Of a stretch of DNA of 9,068 nt, positions 6,172-9,068 are shown piece after piece. Under the pieces are notes generated by a model, which saw only the letters and a program-made list of their open reading frames with translations, made no database searches and was not told where the DNA came from. Within the stretch, counting starts at the first letter, position 1, and each line of letters starts with the position of its first letter. The stretch is from an uncultured Collinsella sp. Its GTDB lineage: Bacteria; Actinomycetota; Coriobacteriia; Coriobacteriales; Coriobacteriaceae. Position numbers and translations under genes: made by a program. Where the stretch lies: the NCBI GenBank assembly GCA_900548815.1, contig URLR01000072.1, forward strand, positions 1 through 9,068. Direction: 5' to 3'.

Positions 6172-7378
6172 AGTTGCCGTAACCTCCCCTCTCCTGGTCG
6201 CGGATAACGTGGCCGCCCTCGAGGGCGATCACGCGACGGTGCATGCTATCGACCATCTCGCGGTCGTGCGTGGCGACGATCACGGTGGTGCCGGTGCGGT
6301 TAATACGCTCGAGCAGCTTCATGATGCCCAGCGAGATCGCCGGGTCGAGGTTACCCGTGGGCTCGTCGCAGATCAGCAGCGGCGGACGGTTGACCATAGC
6401 GCGGGCGACGGCAACGCGCTGCTGCTCGCCACCGGAAAGCTGGTCGGGCAGCGAGTCCATCTGATCGGCCAGGCCGACCAGACGCAGCACCTCGGGCACC
6501 TGGCTGCGAATGACGCCCTTGGGCTTGCCGATGCACTGCAGGGCAAACGCCACGTTTTCGTAGGCGGTCTTTTGCGGCAGAAGCTTAAAGTCCTGGAACA
6601 CGGCGCCAATCTGGCGGCGCAGGAACGGAACCTTGCGGTTCTTGATCTTCATGAGGTCCTGACCGGCAACCAGGATGCGGCCGCTCGTCGGCTTGACGTC
6701 GCGGTTGAGCGTCGACAGCAGCGTGGTCTTACCCGAGCCGGAGTGACCGACCAGGAAGACGAACTCGCCCGGATAGATCTCGATGTTGATGTCGTCGAGT
6801 GCAGGCTTGTTGGGCTGTGCCGGATAGATCTTGGTGACATGCTCCATAAGGATGACGGGCTCGACACCGGCCTGCTTGGCCATCTTCTTGCGGCTGGCCT
6901 GCGGATCGATGGGCGCAAACACCGACGTAAAATCGGGGTTGTTGAGCGCGTTATCGAGGCTTGCGACCTCGGCTGCCTGATCGCTCTCGACCACCGGGGC
7001 AGCAGGCTGCGTGGGGTCGGGAATAGCGGCAAAGAGACCGGACTGCGCAGGCTGAGGAGCCGGCGTCGCAGGGGCCAAGGGGTCGGGAATGCCGGCCATG
7101 GTAGGCTGCGGCGTGGCGGCACCAGCCTGAGGCTGCTCCACGCGAGCGGTCACGGCCTGAACGGGCTCAAAACCCGCCGTGCCGGAAAGCGCGACATCGC
7201 TGGTTGGATTGTAGGCAAAGGGATCGGATGCCGGCTGTGCCTGATCTGCCGGCTGAGCGGGGGCCTGAGCAACAGGCTGGCCCTCTGAATCCGGAGTGGC
7301 GAAACGACTGCCCTGGACGCCTGCCTGCGTCTTGGGGGCATCATCGCCCGCACCGGAGGTACGGAAGTGGTTACCCAC
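6158..7378 (-). CDS. ftsE: Cell division ATP-binding protein FtsE with a long N-terminal extension, 406 residues
   Basis: The ABC ATPase domain occupies about residues 174-397. It shows Walker A GHSGSGKT (211-218), the Q-loop Q262 in FQDFKLLPQ, signature LSGGEQQR (314-321), Walker B LLICDEP (334-340, catalytic E339) and H-loop H371, all intact. KTAYENVAFAL (270-280) is typical of FtsE. FtsE usually has about 225-230 residues; here roughly 170 extra residues precede it, rich in Pro, Ala, Gln and Thr and probably disordered, with two similar IPDP segments (97-100 and 119-122). The start is GTG at 7378 with AAGGAG five bases upstream, whereas the internal ATG codon for residue 166 has no ribosome site, so the extension appears real. 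No membrane helix is seen in it. The gene overlaps ftsX. FtsE couples ATP hydrolysis to FtsX and cell-wall hydrolase control at the inner membrane face. Confidence 0.95.
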   Translation of the reverse strand: MGNHFRTSGAGDDAPKTQAGVQGSRFATPDSEGQPVAQAPAQPADQAQPASDPFAYNPTSDVALSGTAGFEPVQAVTARVEQPQAGAATPQPTMAGIPDPLAPATPAPQPAQSGLFAAIPDPTQPAAPVVESDQAAEVASLDNALNNPDFTSVFAPIDPQASRKKMAKQAGVEPVILMEHVTKIYPAQPNKPALDDINIEIYPGEFVFLVGHSGSGKTTLLSTLNRDVKPTSGRILVAGQDLMKIKNRKVPFLRRQIGAVFQDFKLLPQKTAYENVAFALQCIGKPKGVIRSQVPEVLRLVGLADQMDSLPDQLSGGEQQRVAVARAMVNRPPLLICDEPTGNLDPAISLGIMKLLERINRTGTTVIVATHDREMVDSMHRRVIALEGGHVIRDQERGGYGNYGTN

Positions 7379-7383
7379 TGGTG

Positions 7384-7389
7384 CTCCTT
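7384..7389 (-). promoter_or_regulatory. Ribosome binding site supporting the GTG start of ftsE
   Basis: The minus-strand AAGGAG (7389-7384) is five bases before the GTG at 7378. It is the main evidence that the extended form of FtsE, rather than a short one starting at an internal ATG, is translated. A TAAAAT on the minus strand (7429-7424) could be a -10 box, but no clear -35 box is visible. Confidence 0.7.
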
Positions 7390-7482
7390 ATCGTCGTGCG
7401 TTTAAACTACATGAGCGCTTTGTATTTTAGCAGCATTAGCTTTGCTGCACATAAGAAGCATGGCGTGGTTAGGGATCCCGTC

Positions 7483-7605
7483 GGCCGGACACAGGGTTAC
7501 TCTCCAAATCGTCCTCGGACATGTCGGAGCCCCCGCTGCGCGCTTCGCGCGGCGGGGGCTCCTCCGTCCTGCGGAAAGATTTGGAGAGTAACCCTGTGCC
7601 CGGCC
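7483..7605. repeat. Long inverted repeat with a nested GC-rich hairpin (123 bases)
   Basis: The arms 7483-7510 and 7578-7605 are 28 bases each and match as inverted copies at all but one position (A7489 against C7599). Inside lies a second perfect 11-base inverted repeat, GGAGCCCCCGC (7526-7536) with GCGGGGGCTCC (7552-7562), extended by GCGCG/CGCGC near the loop. The whole unit would fold into one long stem with a nested hairpin. It lies in the gene-free stretch 7379-7882, upstream of ftsE and downstream of the transketolase gene. It contains no credible gene. It resembles a small non-autonomous mobile or palindromic repeat, but no flanking target duplication is obvious. Confidence 0.8.
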
Positions 7606-7645
7606 TGCGATAACTAAGGGGTCGCCGCGTTTATCTTGAGGTGCT

Positions 7646-7700
7646 GCATATACAAAGCTGGAAGGGTCTGAATTGCGCTTTGTCGATATATGCCCTTTTT
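7646..7700 (+). repeat. Imperfect hairpin followed by a T-run
   Basis: GCATATA plus CAAAGC (7646-7658) is inverted as GCTTTG and TATATGC (7677-7693), with four unpaired bases between the two halves of the right arm. CC and five T residues follow on the plus strand. It looks terminator-like, but no plus-strand gene ends here, so the role is unclear. Confidence 0.35.
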
Positions 7701-7734
7701 CCTGATGGGACCGTGCTTGAGGGGCGTCTTCATG

Positions 7735-7801
7735 AGTTGCGGTGAAATAGGGACTGTTTTACCAGTTAAAAGGTCTAATCAGTCCCTATTTCACCGCAAC
7801 T
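7735..7801. repeat. Perfect 22-base inverted repeat with 23-base loop
   Basis: The arms 7735-7756 and 7780-7801 are perfect inverted copies (core GGTGAAATAGGGACTG). The loop 7757-7779 is AT-rich. The element abuts the transketolase terminator directly: only four bases separate its right arm from that stem. Length and symmetry suggest a dispersed palindromic element of the MITE or REP kind; dispersal cannot be tested in this window. Confidence 0.8.
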
Positions 7802-7805
7802 GAAA

Positions 7806-7834
7806 CAGGGGCGCTCTCCAAGAGAGCGCCCCTG
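7806..7834 (-). terminator. Hairpin terminator after the transketolase gene
   Basis: CAGGGGCGCTCTC (7806-7818) and GAGAGCGCCCCTG (7822-7834) form a perfect 13-base stem with a 3-base loop. It starts 48 bases beyond the transketolase stop on the minus strand. Only three T residues follow before CAG, where the 22-base palindrome begins, so the usual T-run is short. Confidence 0.72.
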
Positions 7835-7882
7835 CCGGGTTTCCATAGTTCTGGCGAAGCAGTCCTTGAGATCCGCCTTGCC

Positions 7883-8680
7883 TTATGCCAAGAACTCCTT
7901 GGTGGTCGCCACGATGTTGGCGGCGTCCAGGCCATACTTGTGCAAGAGCTCGGCACCCGGGCCGGACTCGCCAAAGGTGTCGTTGACGCCGATCTTCTTG
8001 AGGGGCGTCGGGCACTGCTCGCACAGGACGTCGGCAACGGCGCTGCCCAGGCCACCGATTACAGAATGCTCCTCGACGGTCACGACGTGGCCGGTCTTGG
8101 TGGCGCTCTTGACGATCAGGTCGGCATCGATGGGCTTGATGGTGTGCATGTTGATGACCTCGGCGTCGATGCCCTCGGCAGCGAGCTGCTCGGCGGCCTC
8201 GAGGGCCTCGCCGACCATCAGGCCGCAGGCGATGATGGTGACGTCGGCGCCCTCGCGCATGACAATGCCCTTACCCAACTCGAAGTTGTAGGTCTCGGGG
8301 TCGTTGATAACCGGCGAGGCCAAACGAGCGAAGCGCATGTACACCGGACCGTCGCACTCGTAGGCGGCGCGCGTCACGGCGCGGGCCTCGACGTCGTCGG
8401 CAGGAACGATCACAGTCATGCCGGGGATGACGCGCATGAGGGCGATATCCTCGCAGCACTGGTGCGTGGCACCGTCCTCGCCCACCGAGATACCGGCGTG
8501 CGTGGCGCCAATCTTGACGTTGAGGTGCGGATAACCGATGGAATTACGGACCTGCTCAAAAGCGCGGCCGGCGGCAAACATGGCAAAGGTGCTCGCGAAG
8601 GCAACGCGACCGGTGGTTGCGATACCGGCGGCAACACCCATCAGGTTGCTCTCGGCAATGCCCACATCGAAGAAGCGGTC
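7883..8680 (-). CDS. Transketolase C-terminal subunit, N-terminus lost at a chimeric junction
   Basis: This is the second half of a split transketolase, which transfers two-carbon units between sugar phosphates in the non-oxidative pentose phosphate pathway with thiamine diphosphate. From the join inward it shows RFFDVGIAESNLMGVAAG, the start of the pyrimidine-binding domain; its glutamate activates the cofactor. Next come ASTFAMFAAGRAFEQVRN, ATHAGISVGEDGATHQ and MTVIVPADDVEA, then the C-terminal domain with ACGLMVGEALEAAEQL, VEEHSVIGGLGSAVADVL and the ending ATTKEFLA. About 265 residues remain; complete subunits of this type have about 310, so some 40 N-terminal residues are missing. They are replaced by an unrelated in-frame sequence, most simply an assembly chimera. 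The N-terminal subunit is normally encoded just upstream of this gene, outside the window. A terminator follows. Confidence 0.9.
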   Translation of the reverse strand, partial: DRFFDVGIAESNLMGVAAGIATTGRVAFASTFAMFAAGRAFEQVRNSIGYPHLNVKIGATHAGISVGEDGATHQCCEDIALMRVIPGMTVIVPADDVEARAVTRAAYECDGPVYMRFARLASPVINDPETYNFELGKGIVMREGADVTIIACGLMVGEALEAAEQLAAEGIDAEVINMHTIKPIDADLIVKSATKTGHVVTVEEHSVIGGLGSAVADVLCEQCPTPLKKIGVNDTFGESGPGAELLHKYGLDAANIVATTKEFLA

Positions 8681-9019
8681 GGGGTCAACCGCGAATCCCA
8701 TTTCCGCGAAGTGCGAGCGGACTTCCTCCCTTGTCGGGATTCCAGAACCTGTCGTTCCCTCCCCATCAGCTATAGCTGTAGATGTAGATGTATTCTTATA
8801 TCTATCATCTATATTCTTAGGGCGTGACGCAATTTTTACAGCTTCATTTTCAGCCCGTGCAGATTGTCTACCTGCGCTTTTACCGTCTGCGTCAGTGTAA
8901 AAACCAGTGTCAAAATCACTGTCAACTTTTACGTCAAAATTGACGTCAACTTTACCGTCAAAACTGTCAACTTTTACACCGTCAATTTTTACAGTGCCAA
9001 CTTTCGTGCCGTCATCTTT
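8681..9019 (-). CDS. Fragment of a phage replisome-organiser/DnaD-like protein, fused by assembly
   Basis: This stretch is open on the minus strand and in frame with the transketolase half, but it is much richer in A and T than the rest and has different codon use. Near the join it encodes IPTREEVRSHFAEMGFAVDPDRFF, which fits the pattern P-T-x-E-E-V ... V-D-P-x-x-F. I associate that pattern with the C-terminal region of phage replication proteins related to DnaD. Before it is a Ser/Thr/Gly/Ala-rich linker and a degenerate Val/Lys/Asp/Gly repeat (codons in 8909-9015). Both ends are artificial: the left is the chimeric junction, the right is adapter. The family call is from memory and covers only a short motif. 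It probably comes from a different molecule in the same sample. Confidence 0.6.
8909..9015. repeat. Codon-phased degenerate tandem repeat (GTCAA-type, 12-15 base period)
   Basis: The plus strand has GTCAA at 8909, 8921, 8933, 8945, 8957, 8966 and 8981, then GCCAA at 8996 and GTCAT at 9011. The steps are 12, 12, 12, 12, 9, 15, 15 and 15 bases. All are multiples of three, so the repeat is in register with the minus-strand frame and gives a Val/Asp/Lys-rich run. It lies within the foreign fragment. Confidence 0.75.
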
Positions 9020-9068
9020 CTGTCTCTTATACACATCTCCGAGCCCACGAGACGGACTCCTATCTCGT
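9020..9068. other. Illumina Nextera P7-side adapter with index, technical contamination
   Basis: The 19-base transposase mosaic end CTGTCTCTTATACACATCT occupies 9020-9038. It is followed by the read-2 adapter part CCGAGCCCACGAGAC (9039-9053), an eight-base index GGACTCCT (9054-9061, which I recognise as the N705 index) and the start of the P7 flow-cell sequence ATCTCGT (9062-9068). No biological sequence is present. The GTG at 9034, the apparent start of the fused frame, lies inside it. Confidence 0.98.

Noticed and set aside
6209..7288. 359-residue plus-strand frame opposite ftsE
   Set aside because: The minus-strand product has every ABC ATPase motif in order, while the plus-strand product is a low-complexity Arg/Leu/Gly sequence with no domain. 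It is an antisense shadow.
7940..8827. 295-residue plus-strand frame opposite transketolase
   Set aside because: It runs through the chimeric junction and mirrors the transketolase coding strand, with no family features.
8909..9015. Possible CRISPR array in the GTCAA repeats
   Set aside because: The period is 12-15 bases with no spacers, units are degenerate and in codon register. This is a coding tandem repeat, not CRISPR.
7883..9034. A genuine new fusion protein of a replication domain and transketolase
   Set aside because: The frame starts inside sequencing adapter, composition changes sharply at the join, and the join sits at a short run shared by both families. An assembly chimera explains all of this.

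Overview
The window reads as a piece of a high-GC Gram-positive gut bacterium, most likely Collinsella or another member of the Coriobacteriia. That assignment is an inference from gene content, protein character and base composition; no search was run. Nearly all genes lie on the minus strand. The right-hand end is not genuine chromosome: the last 49 bases are Illumina Nextera adapter, and about 340 bases before it look like a foreign, probably phage-derived, fragment fused to a chromosomal gene.

Layout from left to right. Positions 1-145 hold a minus-strand tRNA pair, tRNA-Gln(CUG) followed by tRNA-Glu(CUC) cut by the window edge, with a plausible promoter at 190-218. At 422-832 is the only plus-strand gene, a 136-residue protein of unknown function. 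Positions 852-1021 contain six alternating-orientation copies of a roughly 19-base element between two convergent genes. Then, on the minus strand, come an ArsC/Spx-family thioredoxin-fold protein (1029-1388), a VanZ-like membrane protein read from a TTG start (1511-2092) and a serine recombinase (2197-2802) with palindromes upstream. Next are ribonuclease R (2980-5115), a strong terminator (5193-5226) and the ftsE-ftsX pair (5251-7378), whose reading frames overlap by 14 bases.

The 500-base gap 7379-7882 has no gene but carries several inverted repeats, two of them long (28-base arms with one mismatch, and perfect 22-base arms), plus a terminator for the following gene. That gene (7883-about 8680) is the C-terminal subunit of a split transketolase with its first few dozen residues missing. 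At about 8666-8685 it is joined in frame to a fragment (about 8681-9019) resembling the C-terminal part of a phage replisome-organiser/DnaD-like protein. The continuous open frame across the join begins inside the adapter and encodes the adapter peptide MYKRQ.

In function, FtsE (ATPase) and FtsX (membrane subunit) form the complex that links cell division to peptidoglycan hydrolase activation. RNase R degrades structured RNA. The transketolase half would pair with an N-terminal subunit encoded outside the window. The most unusual biological items are the roughly 170-residue proline/alanine/glutamine-rich N-terminal extension of FtsE and the palindromic repeat families. I do not see convincing evidence for a new multi-gene system; the most eye-catching novel protein is an assembly artefact.
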